Numbered from the stretch's first letter, positions 1 to 10,323 are shown. The stretch is DNA of 34,739 nt from Cohnella sp. AR92 (GCF_003990975.1 NZ_RZJR01000002.1:1-34739); one strand, 5' to 3'. Notes: generated by a model from the letters alone, not told the origin. Translations and numbers: made by a program.

Positions 1-386
<386 letters not shown>

Positions 387-485
387 GGTAAACCTTTTTG
401 AAGAACCTTGAAGGCTCGTTCTGTACTGCTGGTTTGTCTCGCAGAACCGAAGTTCCGCTCGACGATTTATTTCCATTTACGCTCG

Positions 486-506
486 ATGTTCAGTTTTCAA
501 GGAACA
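486..506 (-). promoter_or_regulatory. rRNA leader boxA-like antitermination element
   Basis: On the minus strand this reads TGTTCCTTGAAAACTGAACA, very close to the TTCTTTGAAAACT element found in Bacillus rRNA leaders and spacers and associated with boxA/NusB antitermination. It lies between the rRNA promoter and the 16S 5' end, where such an element is expected. Function is inferred from position and similarity only. Confidence 0.5.
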
Positions 507-553
507 AGTTTGTTTCGTTTCTTTCGCGGCCACCGCTCAGCGGCGACTCAAAT

Positions 554-583
554 AATATACCATAGACATTCGACTAAGCGCAA
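554..583 (-). promoter_or_regulatory. Probable sigma-A promoter of the rRNA operon
   Basis: Minus strand: -35 TTGCGC (583-578), 18-base spacer, -10 TATATT (559-554). The stretch just upstream (about 584-630 on the plus strand) is rich in A and T tracts, like the UP elements of strong rRNA promoters. The predicted start is near 547, giving a leader of about 160 nt before the 16S gene. The region 387-692 otherwise holds only this leader and the lysS terminator; no gene is visible. Confidence 0.6.
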
Positions 584-646
584 CCCCTTTTCGGAAACTT
601 TTTTATCTCTTTTTACTCACTATAAGAAAAGAGCATATATAGCGAA

Positions 647-678
647 ACCGGCCGCCGCCCTGAAAGGCGACAGCCGGT
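647..678 (-). terminator. Possible lysS terminator (weak T-tract)
   Basis: About 15-45 bases after the lysS stop the minus strand can fold a GC-rich imperfect hairpin: ACCGGC pairs with GCCGGT, with further GCC/GGC pairing inside. It is followed by only a short T-run (GGTTTC), so it is a poor intrinsic terminator; read-through toward the rRNA promoter is possible. Confidence 0.4.
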
Positions 679-692
679 CTCCGATACCGCTG

Positions 693-2252
<1,560 letters not shown>

Positions 2253-2278
2253 CTACGGATAACCCTGCTTGATCGTGC

Positions 2279-2305
2279 AAAAAAGCTTCCGGAGGAAGCT
2301 TTTTT
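2279..2305 (-). terminator. Terminator after greA (can act on both strands)
   Basis: An 8-bp stem AAGCTTCC / GGAAGCTT (2283-2290, 2294-2301) with a 3-base loop is flanked by six A on the left and six T on the right. It therefore forms a good intrinsic terminator in either direction. It lies about 100 bases beyond the greA stop and just upstream of lysS, so it separates the two transcription units. The 95 bases between it and greA show nothing else. Confidence 0.85.
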
Positions 2306-2400
2306 AATCATCTCGAATTATAAGTTGCCTTCTTATTCGTTCCTAGATGATCCTTGCACGTCACTCGAAGGTGCAGCCGGGGAGTCGGCGCCGCTCCGTA

Positions 2401-2877
2401 TTACTTCTTAATATCGACGATTTTGTATTGAATGATGCCCGCTGGAACGTTGACTTCGACAACTGCGCCCTTCTTCTTGCCGATGATCGTTTTACCTACC
2501 GGGCTCTCATTGGAGATTTTATTCTGAAGGGGATCGGATTCCGCCGTGCCGACGATGGTATACTCCACCACGTCACCGAATTCCAGGTCCTCCACGACGA
2601 CGGTAGACCCGATGCTTACCGTATCCAGGTCGATCTCGTCGTTATTAATGATTCTGGCGTTGCGCAGCATCTTCTCGAGAGTGATGATGCGGCCCTCGAT
2701 GAAGGCTTGTTCGTTCTTCGCGTCCTCGTATTCCGAGTTCTCGCTGATATCTCCATAGCCGATCGCAACTTTAATCCGTTCGGCTACCTCGCGGCGCTTC
2801 ACCGATTTAAGATTCTCCAGCTCTTCTTCGAGCCGTTTAAGACCATCTGGTGTCAAAAGGACTTCTTTGTCGCTCAT
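2401..2877 (-). CDS. greA: Transcription elongation factor GreA (158 aa)
   Basis: Binds RNA polymerase through the secondary channel and stimulates cleavage of backtracked RNA. The N-terminal half (residues 1-75) is the antiparallel coiled coil, with the acidic tip at [13 protein letters not shown] (about 42-54; D43 and E46 type positions). The C-terminal half is the FKBP-like domain ([21 protein letters not shown]). Length is exactly typical. The start ATG at 2877 has AGGAG nine bases upstream. The gene has its own consensus promoter and a leader of about 180 nt, and ends in a strong terminator, so it is monocistronic. Confidence 0.96.
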   Translation of the reverse strand: MSDKEVLLTPDGLKRLEEELENLKSVKRREVAERIKVAIGYGDISENSEYEDAKNEQAFIEGRIITLEKMLRNARIINNDEIDLDTVSIGSTVVVEDLEFGDVVEYTIVGTAESDPLQNKISNESPVGKTIIGKKKGAVVEVNVPAGIIQYKIVDIKK

Positions 2878-2906
2878 CTCACCGATCTCCTGTCAAAGGT
2901 ATGATT

Positions 2907-2924
2907 TCCGTGCGGGAGCACGGA
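2907..2924 (-). promoter_or_regulatory. Hairpin in the greA leader
   Basis: A perfect stem CCGTGC/GCACGG plus one closing T-A pair, with a 4-base loop, sits about 20-30 bases upstream of the greA ribosome binding site. Further upstream GGATTG (2972-2967) could pair with CAATCC (2929-2924), which competes with or stacks on this hairpin. The leader is structured; a regulatory role is inference. Confidence 0.4.
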
Positions 2925-3063
2925 TTGGCTGCAACTCCTATTGCGTAGAGGCTGCTGCCGCAACCATGCAATCCGTTGCTACTCAATATATGGCGCTTAA
3001 CCGTTGACATGACACTTGATTGTACGGACAACAATAAGTCGCGGGTCGCGAATATTGTTAACG

Positions 3064-3092
3064 ATTATATTTCAACCCCACTAAAATGTCAA
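3064..3092 (-). promoter_or_regulatory. Perfect-consensus sigma-A promoter of greA
   Basis: Minus strand: TTGACA (3092-3087), 17-base spacer, TATAAT (3069-3064). All twelve consensus bases and the optimal spacing are present. Predicted transcription start is near 3057, leaving a 5' leader of about 180 nt before greA. Confidence 0.85.
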
Positions 3093-3129
3093 TTAGCGGA
3101 AAAGCCGCCAAACGCGGATTTAAGTAGTC

Positions 3130-4146
3130 TTAATGGACTACGGCTTCCCCTTGCTCAAGGCCATTGGCCGCTTCCGCCGCCAGCGCCTCCACATACTCGT
3201 CGAGTCTCTTCGAGACAGCCGCGCGGGTCGTCATCTCCATGATCTCGTTCTTGACTTTGACCGCGTCCGGCAACCCCTTCATGTACCAGGCCAGATGCTT
3301 GCGCATCTCGCGCACGGCTTGGCCTTCGCCCTTCAGGTCAATCAAGCGGTCCATGTGCAGCATGGCGATCCGCATCTTCTCGCCGGCATCCGGCTCCGGC
3401 AGCATCTCGCCCGTGGTCAGGTAATGAACGGTCCGGTAGAGCATCCACGGATTGCCGAGCGCGCCGCGGCCGATCATGACGCCGTCCACTCCCGTATGCT
3501 TGAGCATGCGCTCCGCATCCTCCGGAGAGAAGACGTCGCCGTTGCCGATAACCGGAATCGATACCGACTCCTTGACTTCTTTGATAATATCCCAGTTCGC
3601 TTTGCCGGTGTACAGCTGCTCTCGGGTTCTGCCGTGCACGCTGACGGCGGATCCGCCTGCCCGCTCGACGGCGCGGGCATTCTTGATTGCATAGATATGC
3701 TCGTCGTCCCAACCGATTCTCATCTTCACGGTGACAGGCTTCTTCGCGGCATCGACCGCATAGGAGACCATCTCATAGATCTTGTTCGGATCCAGCAGCC
3801 ATCTCGCGCCGGCGTCGCATTTCGTGACTTTAGGCACGGGGCAGCCCATGTTGATGTCGATAATATCGGCATTCGTGTTCTTGTCCACGAATTTGACGGC
3901 TTCGACCAAGGATTCCTTATCCCCGCCGAAAATCTGCAAGCTAAGCGGCTTCTCCCGTTCGTCGACGAAGAGCATCTCCAGCGTACGTTTGTTCCCGTGG
4001 AGAATCGCCTTGTCGCTGACCATCTCCGCGCACACAAGCCCGCAGCCGAATTCCTTGGCAATTAATCGGAAAGCCGGGTTGCAGACGCCGGCCATAGGCG
4101 CCAGTACCACGTTATTCTTCATCTCGATGTCGCCGATCTTCAGCAT
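3130..4146 (-). CDS. dusB: tRNA-dihydrouridine synthase, DusB family (338 aa)
   Basis: FMN-dependent enzyme that reduces specific uridines in tRNA to dihydrouridine using NADPH. An N-terminal TIM barrel carries VLAPMAG (FMN binding, about residues 14-20) and the catalytic motif INMGCPVPKVTKCDAGA with the active cysteine C102. GNGDVF and MIGRGALGNPW are the phosphate-binding loops, and a small helical C-terminal domain follows. I chose the ATG at 4146 (MLKIGDIEM), which has AAGGAG nine or ten bases upstream; the longer frame starting at 4206 would overlap folK and lacks a site. It is the last gene of the folate operon, 16 bases after folK, the same arrangement as yacF in B. subtilis. Confidence 0.95.
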   Translation of the reverse strand: MLKIGDIEMKNNVVLAPMAGVCNPAFRLIAKEFGCGLVCAEMVSDKAILHGNKRTLEMLFVDEREKPLSLQIFGGDKESLVEAVKFVDKNTNADIIDINMGCPVPKVTKCDAGARWLLDPNKIYEMVSYAVDAAKKPVTVKMRIGWDDEHIYAIKNARAVERAGGSAVSVHGRTREQLYTGKANWDIIKEVKESVSIPVIGNGDVFSPEDAERMLKHTGVDGVMIGRGALGNPWMLYRTVHYLTTGEMLPEPDAGEKMRIAMLHMDRLIDLKGEGQAVREMRKHLAWYMKGLPDAVKVKNEIMEMTTRAAVSKRLDEYVEALAAEAANGLEQGEAVVH

Positions 4147-4162
4147 GGCGGCAACTCCTTCC

Positions 4163-4666
4163 TCATGGAGCCTCCGTATCCCAGAGCTTCCATGATCGTA
4201 TTCCATCTTTCCGTCTAGCCTCGTCCGTCACGAGCGCTTCCCAAGGGAAGGCTCCGCTCTCCGGAAGCCAGACATCTTGAAGAGGGACAAGCACGAACGA
4301 GCGTTCATGCATGCGAGGATGCGGAAGCGTCAGCTCTCCGGAATCCATCTCCACCCCTTCGTACCGCAACAGGTCCAGATCGACTGCCCTCGGCCCCCAT
4401 CGGATCGTTCGGACTCGCCCGAGCTCGTTCTCGATCTCCAGCAGCCGATGCAACAACTGCAGGGGGGAGAGCTTTGTTCGGAGCGAGACGGCCATATTCA
4501 GGAACGCAGGCTGATCCGTGTACCCGACGGGATCGGTCTCATAGAAGTCGGATACCCGGACGAGCTCGGTCCCATCGGAATTCCCAAGTCGACGGATCGC
4601 TTCCCTGAGCGTCGCTTCTCTATCTCCAAGATTGGCGCCAAGCGCCGCATAAGCCACCTGTCTCAC
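4163..4666 (-). CDS. folK: 6-hydroxymethyl-7,8-dihydropterin pyrophosphokinase FolK (167 aa)
   Basis: Transfers pyrophosphate from ATP to 6-hydroxymethyl-7,8-dihydropterin, giving the substrate of FolP. Family signature: AYAALGANLGDRE at the N-terminus, the FYETDPVGYTDQPAFLN loop, and GPRAVDLDLL followed by LPHPRMHERSFVL, which binds Mg-ATP. I chose a GTG at 4666, four bases after the folB stop, because AGAGGG sits eight bases upstream and the resulting 167 aa matches B. subtilis FolK. The in-frame ATG at 4705 lies inside folB, would add 13 unconserved residues and has a poor site. Start confidence is moderate, function high. Confidence 0.94.
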   Translation of the reverse strand: MRQVAYAALGANLGDREATLREAIRRLGNSDGTELVRVSDFYETDPVGYTDQPAFLNMAVSLRTKLSPLQLLHRLLEIENELGRVRTIRWGPRAVDLDLLRYEGVEMDSGELTLPHPRMHERSFVLVPLQDVWLPESGAFPWEALVTDEARRKDGIRSWKLWDTEAP

Positions 4667-4670
4667 GAGC

Positions 4671-5063
4671 TCAACCCTCTGCGGGAACGACGTTGCCGTC
4701 CGCATCCCGAGTTCTTCGAAGCTCCACCGTCACCCCGTCGAAGGTAATCGCGAAGGGCGGGTTCGGCTTTGTTACCGAGACGGTCGCTTCAACGATACTA
4801 GTATACGTAGCGAGAACCGCGCTTGCAATGTTTCCGGCAAGAGCCTCGATGAGCTTTACTGGCTGGCCTTCCACAATCTTCTTCACGAGCGCGTAAATGT
4901 CGACGTAGCTGACCGTATCCTCCACGTCGTCGCTGGCTGCCGCGCGTGATAGATCCATGCGCAGATCGAGGTCGACGTAGAACTTCTGTCCGAGCTTATT
5001 CTCCTCCGGGAATACCCCGTGGTACCCGAAGAACTCCATCCTCTTGAGAATCATCCGATCCAT
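4671..5063 (-). CDS. folB: Dihydroneopterin aldolase FolB (130 aa)
   Basis: Converts 7,8-dihydroneopterin to 6-hydroxymethyl-7,8-dihydropterin and glycolaldehyde. Typical FolB features are LKRMEFFGYHGVFPEENKLGQ at the N-terminus, DTVSYVDIYALVKKIVEGQPVKLIEALA in the middle with the conserved glutamate, and VTKPNPPFAITFDGVTVEL near the end. The ATG at 5063 (MDRMILKRM) is one base after the folP stop, and its AAGGAGGA site is built into the last folP codons, so the two are translationally coupled. About 120 aa is usual; the C-terminus here is slightly longer. Confidence 0.95.
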   Translation of the reverse strand: MDRMILKRMEFFGYHGVFPEENKLGQKFYVDLDLRMDLSRAAASDDVEDTVSYVDIYALVKKIVEGQPVKLIEALAGNIASAVLATYTSIVEATVSVTKPNPPFAITFDGVTVELRRTRDADGNVVPAEG

Positions 5064-5064
5064 T

Positions 5065-5922
5065 CTATTCGTCCTCCTTCGCCGCTTGCCTATACGCGAT
5101 GGCATCGGTCATTCGAGCGGTTCGAACCGCTTGCTTCACGTCATGGACCCGCACGATCTGGCAGCCCTGCATGATGCCGATAGCCGTCGTCGCGTTTGTC
5201 CCTTCCACGACATCGTCCGCGGGAAGCCCCAGAGCCGTGCGGATAAAAAGCTTCCGAGAAGTCGCGAGGAGCACCGGATAGCCGAGAGCGGAGATCTTGT
5301 CGAGGTGTCCCATCAGTTCCAGGTTCTCCTCATAATCCTTGGCGAAGCCCATGCCGGGATCGAGCCAGATATTCTCGGGCGCTACGCCCGCCGCCCTCGC
5401 CCGATCCAAGCTGCCTCGCAGATCGGACAGCACGTCCGACACGTAATCCGTATAATCCCGTTCGCGGCGATTGTGCATCAGGATGACCGGACAGCCGTAT
5501 TCCGCAGCAACGTCCGCCATCCGGGAATCGTTCTTGAAGCCCCAGATATCGTTCAGGATATGCGCTCCCGCTTCCAGCGCCGCGCGCGCCGTCTCCGGCT
5601 TGTACGTGTCGACGCTGATCGGCAGCTTCACGCTCTCCCGAACGGCGCGGATCACCGGAACGATGCGGCGGATCTCCTCTTCGGCCGACACCGGCTCATG
5701 GCCCGGACGGGTCGATTCTCCGCCGATGTCGATCAGATCGGCGCCTTCGTCCGCCATCTGTTTGGCCCGTTCGACGGCCGCGTCCAGATTCATGTAGCTG
5801 CCCCCGTCGGAGAAGGAATCCGGCGTGATGTTCAGAATCCCCATGACGAGCGTGCGCTTGCCTAGCTCCAGCTTCAAATCTGCGGCAAGATGATACGTTC
5901 TCTTGTGAAAAGCAGGTCTCAT
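5065..5922 (-). CDS. folP: Dihydropteroate synthase FolP (285 aa)
   Basis: Condenses 6-hydroxymethyl-dihydropterin pyrophosphate with 4-aminobenzoate to dihydropteroate; it is the sulfonamide target. The TIM barrel shows VMGILNITPDSFSDGG (about 26-41), the pterin and Mg loop, then IDIGGESTRPGHEPVSAEEE, ISVDTYKP, ILNDIWGF, DPGMGFAKDYEENLELM, and the TSRKLF lysine/arginine motif. Length is normal. The start ATG overlaps the pabC stop as ATGA. Within the operon it sits between pabC, which makes its aminobenzoate substrate, and folB/folK, which make its pterin substrate. Confidence 0.97.
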   Translation of the reverse strand: MRPAFHKRTYHLAADLKLELGKRTLVMGILNITPDSFSDGGSYMNLDAAVERAKQMADEGADLIDIGGESTRPGHEPVSAEEEIRRIVPVIRAVRESVKLPISVDTYKPETARAALEAGAHILNDIWGFKNDSRMADVAAEYGCPVILMHNRRERDYTDYVSDVLSDLRGSLDRARAAGVAPENIWLDPGMGFAKDYEENLELMGHLDKISALGYPVLLATSRKLFIRTALGLPADDVVEGTNATTAIGIMQGCQIVRVHDVKQAVRTARMTDAIAYRQAAKEDE

Positions 5923-6812
5923 GCTTCAATCGTTCCTTTCCTTGCGGCCAATCGGTATTCCATCATTAGCTTAGAGGTCCATTTGCCCGGCTTTTCCTCC
6001 GTACCTCCGGACAGTCTTCCCCCATCCGCTGCCTCCAGACGGGAGACCGGAACGATCTCCTGTATGGAGCTGGTGACGAAGACCTCCTCCGCCAGCAGAA
6101 GTTCATCCCAGGCATAAGCCCCTTCCTCTACGCTCAGACCATACTCAGCGGCCAAGCCCATCACGTATCTTCTCGTTATTCCCGCGAGCGGACCGCAAGC
6201 CAAGGAGGGCGTATACAGGGTATCGTTCCGAATCCAGAACACGTTGCTGACCATCCCCTCCACGATATAGCCGGCCGTATTCAGGAATAACCCTTCCGTG
6301 CCGGGTTCCGCTCCGCCCGCCGACAGCTCCCGCTTCGCGAGAATATTATTCATATAATGGAAGGATTTCAATCGGGCGTCCGCCTCCGGCTCGCTCCTGC
6401 GCAGGGTAAGCAAGCGCAGGGCCTTGCCGCGGCGCGCTTCCGGCTCGTCCGCCGCCTGAGGCTTCGCGTACACGATCTCCCGCGGCTTCGAATAAGGCTC
6501 CGTCGGCAGTCCAACCGCGCCGTTGCCCGCGGAGACGGACCAACGAATATAAGCGTCCTGCTCTTGCAGGCCATTCGCTTCGATCAGCCTCTCAACCGAA
6601 CGCTTCATATGAGAGAGATCCGGCCGATATTCGATTCCGAGAGAGGCGCAGCCTTCCGCCAATCTCTCGGCATGCCATTCCAGCAGCCACGGCTTCCCGC
6701 CGTAGGTACGGAAGGTTTCGAACAGGCCCATTCCATAGAGGAAGCCGTGATCGTAGACGGAGATCACGGCTTCCTCGCTGTTCATCAGTTGTCCATCGAG
6801 CAGCAGCTTCAT
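5919..6812 (-). CDS. pabC: 4-amino-4-deoxychorismate lyase PabC (297 aa)
   Basis: PLP-dependent fold-type IV enzyme that releases pyruvate from aminodeoxychorismate to give 4-aminobenzoate. Visible family features are the [32 protein letters not shown]-terminal block, the probable PLP lysine in the [15 protein letters not shown] motif (K149), [20 protein letters not shown] for cofactor phosphate binding, and PLAGITRR. Branched-chain aminotransferases and D-amino acid transaminases share the fold, but the operon settles the role. Start and stop both overlap neighbours by four bases (ATGA with pabA and with folP), so translation is coupled. Confidence 0.94.
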   Translation of the reverse strand: MKLLLDGQLMNSEEAVISVYDHGFLYGMGLFETFRTYGGKPWLLEWHAERLAEGCASLGIEYRPDLSHMKRSVERLIEANGLQEQDAYIRWSVSAGNGAVGLPTEPYSKPREIVYAKPQAADEPEARRGKALRLLTLRRSEPEADARLKSFHYMNNILAKRELSAGGAEPGTEGLFLNTAGYIVEGMVSNVFWIRNDTLYTPSLACGPLAGITRRYVMGLAAEYGLSVEEGAYAWDELLLAEEVFVTSSIQEIVPVSRLEAADGGRLSGGTEEKPGKWTSKLMMEYRLAARKGTIEA

Positions 6813-7390
6813 GCTCTCATGCCCGATTTGTAGGCCAGGAAGTTGCGAAGGAGGGCGAGTCCGTTATCCGTCATGATCGATTCGGGATGGAATTGGACGC
6901 CTTCGACGACATACTCCTTATGCCGAAGCCCCATGATCTCCCCGTCTTCGCTCTCCGCGCTGATCTCCAGGCAATCCGGCAGCGTCTCTCTCTTAACGAC
7001 GAGAGAGTGGTATCTCGTCGCGGTAAACGGAGATTCGATTCCCGCGAATACCGACTTGCCATCATGCGCGATCTCCGAGGTCTTGCCGTGCATCAGGCGC
7101 TCGGCGCGCACGACGTCGCCTCCGAACGCTTGTCCGATCGATTGGTGGCCCAGGCAGACGCCGAAGATGGGGATCTCCCCTTTGAACCGATCGATAAGGC
7201 TGAGGCTTACTCCCGCCTCGTTCGGCGTGCACGGTCCGGGGGAGATCAGAATATGATCCGGCTTAAGCGCGGCAATCCCATCCAGATCAATCTCGTCGTT
7301 GCGGTACACCTTGATCTCTTCACCAAGCTCCCCCAGGTATTGCACCAGGTTATAGGTGAACGAATCATAGTTATCAATAACCAGAATCAT
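6809..7390 (-). CDS. pabA: Aminodeoxychorismate/anthranilate synthase glutamine amidotransferase subunit (193 aa)
   Basis: Class I glutamine amidotransferase that supplies ammonia to PabB (and, in B. subtilis, also to TrpE, where the gene is called trpG/pabA). The catalytic triad is clear: C79 in [11 protein letters not shown], and H168 and E170 in VQFHPES. The oxyanion motif [11 protein letters not shown] is at 50-60. The ATG at 7390 has GAGGAGG eight bases upstream. It lies 19 bases after pabB. Whether it is amphibolic here depends on whether the genome has a separate trpG, which this window cannot show. Confidence 0.96.
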   Translation of the reverse strand: MILVIDNYDSFTYNLVQYLGELGEEIKVYRNDEIDLDGIAALKPDHILISPGPCTPNEAGVSLSLIDRFKGEIPIFGVCLGHQSIGQAFGGDVVRAERLMHGKTSEIAHDGKSVFAGIESPFTATRYHSLVVKRETLPDCLEISAESEDGEIMGLRHKEYVVEGVQFHPESIMTDNGLALLRNFLAYKSGMRA

Positions 7391-7409
7391 GACGAATCCT
7401 CCTCGCGAA

Positions 7410-9023
7410 TCAACCGGGTTCGGCGCTTCCCGCCTCTTCTTGCCTTTTCTCTCCGTACTGCACAGCCTTCCAGAGCGCCTTCGCCTTGTTCAGGCATTCA
7501 TGGAACTCCCGCTCCGGATCCGAATCGATGACGATGCCTGCTCCTGCTTGAATATGACAGACGCCATCCTGGACAGCTATGGTTCTAATAATAATATTAA
7601 ATTCCATATTCCCGGCATAGTCAATCCATCCGAGAGAACCGGTGTAAGGCCCTCTCCGAACCGGCTCCAGCTCTTCGATGATCTCCATCGTTCGAATCTT
7701 AGGCGCCCCCGTGATCGTTCCTCCCGGGAAGGTCGCCCCGATCAGGTCGAACGCATCCTTGCCGGGAGCCAGGGTCCCTTCGACTTGCGACACCAGATGC
7801 ATCACATGGGAATAGCGTTCGATCGTAAGGAGTTCGGGGACATGGACGGTGCCGTATTCCGCCACCCTGCCCAGATCGTTGCGCTCCAAGTCCACGAGCA
7901 TGATGTGCTCGGCTCGTTCCTTCTCGCTGGCCAACAGCTCTTCCGCGAGCCCCCGGTCTTCGTCTTCGGACCTCCCGCGCCTTCTTGTCCCGGCGATCGG
8001 CCTGGCGCTCATCTTGTTCCCGTCCAGCTTCACGAGCAGCTCCGGCGAAGCCGACACCAGTTGAAAATCGGGAAAATGCAAGTAGCCCATATAGGGAGAA
8101 GGATTGACGAGCCTCAGCCACTCATACAGCTCGGCAGGCTTCGTGCGTACCGGGCGGCTCTGGCGAAGCGAGAGATTCACCTGGAAGACGTCGCCTTGCG
8201 AGATATACCTCTGCACGGCGCGGACCGCTTCCTTGAACTGCTCCTTGGTCATCGCCGTCCGGATACCCGCATACGCCTCGATATCCATCTGCAGATCGTC
8301 TTCGGCCAGCATTTTCCTCATCGACGCTCTCTCGTCTTGGGCTCCCTCTTCCTTAGCTATCGCATGGAAGGCATCCCACTCCGCCTTCATCTTATCCACA
8401 AGCGAGGAGGCTTCCTCATAGAGCTTGTCCAGCTCCGGAGGATAACTCCATGCCGTTTCGGGGATAGGAAGATGAATGGCGCAGAAGAGCTCCGACCGCT
8501 CATGGTCGAGGATCCACACCTCGTTCAAGAGGAGGAAGGCATAGTCGGGAAGCCGCAGGTCGTCCGAAGCCAGCTCCGGCAAGCGCTCCAGGGAACGCGC
8601 GACATCGTAGCCGAGGAAGCCGGCCGCCCCGCCCGCGAACGGCGGAGCGCCCTCCGCCTTGGGAGCCCGATGATCTCCGATCCAATGACGAAGAACCGAG
8701 AGAGGCTTGCCGTTCAGGTTCTCCGTCCTCGCGGCTTCCCGCTTGGGGTAGAACGCCACGCCTGCCTCTCCGCGCCCCCTCACGATGGAATCGGGCCGAA
8801 TGGCCAGGTAGGTGTATCTTCCTCCCTTGCCGCTCTCCAGAACGATAGCGTGCTCGTCCGCCGCCTCCCAAGCCCGACGCCAGAGAAGAATGCGATCCTC
8901 TCCGCGCTCAAGCGGATAACGCTTGATCATCGGAAGGCATGTATATGCCTGATTCCGCGGGACGCTGCGATTATGCTCTCCCCAGCTTCGCCAATGCTCC
9001 AACAATGTGACCCTGTATTCCAC
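7410..9023 (-). CDS. pabB: Aminodeoxychorismate synthase component I PabB (537 aa)
   Basis: Converts chorismate plus ammonia from PabA to 4-amino-4-deoxychorismate. The N-terminal beta domain contains [13 protein letters not shown]. The C-terminal chorismate-binding domain has [59 protein letters not shown] and [17 protein letters not shown] prefer a GTG start at 9023 with GGAGG six bases upstream. The longer frame's ATG at 9071 overlaps the -10 box of a promoter and would not be transcribed from it; ATGs at 9056 and 9041 have no good site. It is the first gene of the pab-fol-dusB operon. Anthranilate synthase TrpE is the related alternative, unlikely in this context. Confidence 0.93.
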   Translation of the reverse strand: MEYRVTLLEHWRSWGEHNRSVPRNQAYTCLPMIKRYPLERGEDRILLWRRAWEAADEHAIVLESGKGGRYTYLAIRPDSIVRGRGEAGVAFYPKREAARTENLNGKPLSVLRHWIGDHRAPKAEGAPPFAGGAAGFLGYDVARSLERLPELASDDLRLPDYAFLLLNEVWILDHERSELFCAIHLPIPETAWSYPPELDKLYEEASSLVDKMKAEWDAFHAIAKEEGAQDERASMRKMLAEDDLQMDIEAYAGIRTAMTKEQFKEAVRAVQRYISQGDVFQVNLSLRQSRPVRTKPAELYEWLRLVNPSPYMGYLHFPDFQLVSASPELLVKLDGNKMSARPIAGTRRRGRSEDEDRGLAEELLASEKERAEHIMLVDLERNDLGRVAEYGTVHVPELLTIERYSHVMHLVSQVEGTLAPGKDAFDLIGATFPGGTITGAPKIRTMEIIEELEPVRRGPYTGSLGWIDYAGNMEFNIIIRTIAVQDGVCHIQAGAGIVIDSDPEREFHECLNKAKALWKAVQYGEKRQEEAGSAEPG

Positions 9024-9069
9024 GCTCGTCCTCCGCTCCATGCCTTTGCCGTTCATAAGGATTGAACTC

Positions 9070-9097
9070 ATTATACCTTATCTTGCCTAGAGCACAA
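9070..9097 (-). promoter_or_regulatory. Probable promoter of the pab-fol operon
   Basis: Minus strand: TTGTGC (9097-9092), 16-base spacer, perfect TATAAT (9075-9070). The expected start is near 9063, about 40 bases before the GTG chosen for pabB. The -10 box overlaps the ATG of the longest possible pabB frame, which argues against that start. The -35 is only a half match. Confidence 0.6.
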
Positions 9098-9144
9098 CGC
9101 CGGGAAAAGGAGCTTTCAGCGATCAGCCCACATTGTCCCCATAG

Positions 9145-9187
9145 TTATCCACAACTTGTTCACATTATTCACAACCGATTGTTCACA
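9145..9187 (+). promoter_or_regulatory. Cluster of four DnaA-box-like 9-mers
   Basis: Four same-direction 9-mers lie within 43 bases: TTATCCACA (9145-9153, perfect consensus), TTGTTCACA (9156-9164), TTATTCACA (9165-9173, fits TTATNCACA) and TTGTTCACA (9179-9187). A weaker TTGTCCCCA precedes at 9133-9141. They lie between the cysK terminator and the pabB promoter, about 80-125 bases upstream of the predicted pabB start. DnaA binding is inferred from the motif only. Confidence 0.6.
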
Positions 9188-9202
9188 TTCTCCTAACAGC
9201 GC

Positions 9203-9238
9203 AAAAATCCCGGTCCGCATCAGCTGCGTACCGGGATT
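9203..9238 (-). terminator. Intrinsic terminator after cysK
   Basis: Minus strand stem AATCCCGGT/ACCGGGATT with an inner CGCA/TGCG pairing is followed by TTTTT. It lies 30 bases after the cysK stop and ends that transcript before the pab operon. Confidence 0.88.
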
Positions 9239-9267
9239 CGGCAGAGTAGTGCACTTATTAGAAAAGA

Positions 9268-10206
9268 TTAGTTCTCGAAATTGAACAGCGGGGTGCTCAG
9301 GTAGCGTTCGCCGTTGGACGGAACGATAGCGACAACGCGCTTGCCCGCGCCCAGTTCCTTGGCAACCTTCAGCGCCGCGTAGATAGCCGCGCCGGAGGAG
9401 ATGCCGACCAGAAGGCCTTCCTTCTTGGCGACCGTGCGAGCGGTCTCGAAGGCTTCTTCGTTCTCGACCGTAAGGACTTGGTCATAGACCTCTCGGTTCA
9501 GGATGTCCGGTACGAAGTTCGCGCCGATCCCTTGAATCTTGTGAGGTCCTGGCTTGCCGCCGGACAGAATCGGGGATGCAGCCGGTTCGACCGCAACGAT
9601 CTTGATGTTCGGGAAGTTCTTCTTCAGAACTTCGCCGGCGCCGGAGATCGTACCGCCCGTGCCGATGCCGGCAACGAACGCGTCCAGCTTGCCGTCGAAC
9701 GAATTGATCGCTTCCACGATCTCCGGACCCGTCGTCTCGCGGTGGATCTTCAGGTTCGCAGGGTTCTTGAATTGCTGCGGCAGGAAGTAGCCAGGGTTCT
9801 CCGCGGCCAGTTCTTCCGCTTTCTTGACGGCGCCGTTCATGCCTTCGGATCCCGGAGTCAGAACGAGTTCCGCGCCGTAAGCGCGAAGCAGGTTGCGACG
9901 CTCCAAGCTCATCGTCTCCGGCATGACGAGAATCGCGCGGTAGCCCTTCGCCGCCGCGACGAGCGCCAGGCCGATGCCCGTGTTGCCGCTGGTCGGTTCA
10001 ACGATCGTATCGCCAGGCTTAAGCTTGCCTTCTTGCTCGGCTACCTCGATCATGCTGATGGCGATCCGGTCCTTTACGCTGGAGCCCGGGTTCTGGTATT
10101 CAAGCTTAACGTAGATCTCGGCGCTGCCTTCCGGAACGATGCGGTTCAACCGCACAAGCGGCGTATCGCCGATCAGATCCGTGACGTTCTGCACAATTCT
10201 TGCCAT
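9268..10206 (-). CDS. cysK: Cysteine synthase A / O-acetylserine sulfhydrylase (312 aa)
   Basis: PLP enzyme that makes L-cysteine from O-acetylserine and sulfide. The Schiff-base lysine is K45 in [10 protein letters not shown], the substrate loop is TSGNTG (72-77), and the PLP phosphate loop is [11 protein letters not shown] (181-191). A C-terminal GISSGA motif is present. Length is normal. The ATG at 10206 follows GGGAGG by about seven bases. It has its own promoter, a possible operator and a terminator, so it is probably monocistronic; the B. subtilis orthologue is controlled by CymR, which also binds CysK. Confidence 0.96.
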   Translation of the reverse strand: MARIVQNVTDLIGDTPLVRLNRIVPEGSAEIYVKLEYQNPGSSVKDRIAISMIEVAEQEGKLKPGDTIVEPTSGNTGIGLALVAAAKGYRAILVMPETMSLERRNLLRAYGAELVLTPGSEGMNGAVKKAEELAAENPGYFLPQQFKNPANLKIHRETTGPEIVEAINSFDGKLDAFVAGIGTGGTISGAGEVLKKNFPNIKIVAVEPAASPILSGGKPGPHKIQGIGANFVPDILNREVYDQVLTVENEEAFETARTVAKKEGLLVGISSGAAIYAALKVAKELGAGKRVVAIVPSNGERYLSTPLFNFEN

Positions 10207-10257
10207 GACAGAATTCCCTCCCAGATATGGTGCGGCCAGACGCCGCCCCGCTGCATT

Positions 10258-10280
10258 ATTCCGACTAATTCCCTCGGTAT
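10258..10280. promoter_or_regulatory. Possible operator (CymR-like) in the cysK leader
   Basis: An imperfect inverted repeat, arms ATTCCGA and TCGGTAT separated by nine bases, lies at about +8 to +30 from the predicted cysK start. The position suits a repressor. B. subtilis cysK is a CymR target and the AT-rich arms with central GGAAT/ATTCC resemble remembered CymR sites, but the match is loose. Confidence 0.35.
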
Positions 10281-10294
10281 TTATACTACGTTCA

Positions 10295-10323
10295 TCTTAA
10301 CAAACGCATGGATGGATTGTCAA
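10295..10323 (-). promoter_or_regulatory. Probable sigma-A promoter of cysK
   Basis: Minus strand: perfect TTGACA (10323-10318), 17-base spacer, TTAAGA (10300-10295). Predicted start near 10288, giving a leader of about 80 nt that contains the inverted repeat described separately. Confidence 0.6.

Noticed and set aside
3099..3141. Hairpins just after dusB as a terminator
   Set aside because: GTAGTC/GACTAC overlaps the stop codon and CCGC/GCGG is short with only four T; neither is a convincing terminator, and the latter runs into the greA promoter.
7389..9065. 558-codon open frame on the plus strand
   Set aside because: Antisense shadow of pabB; no ribosome site or recognisable domain.
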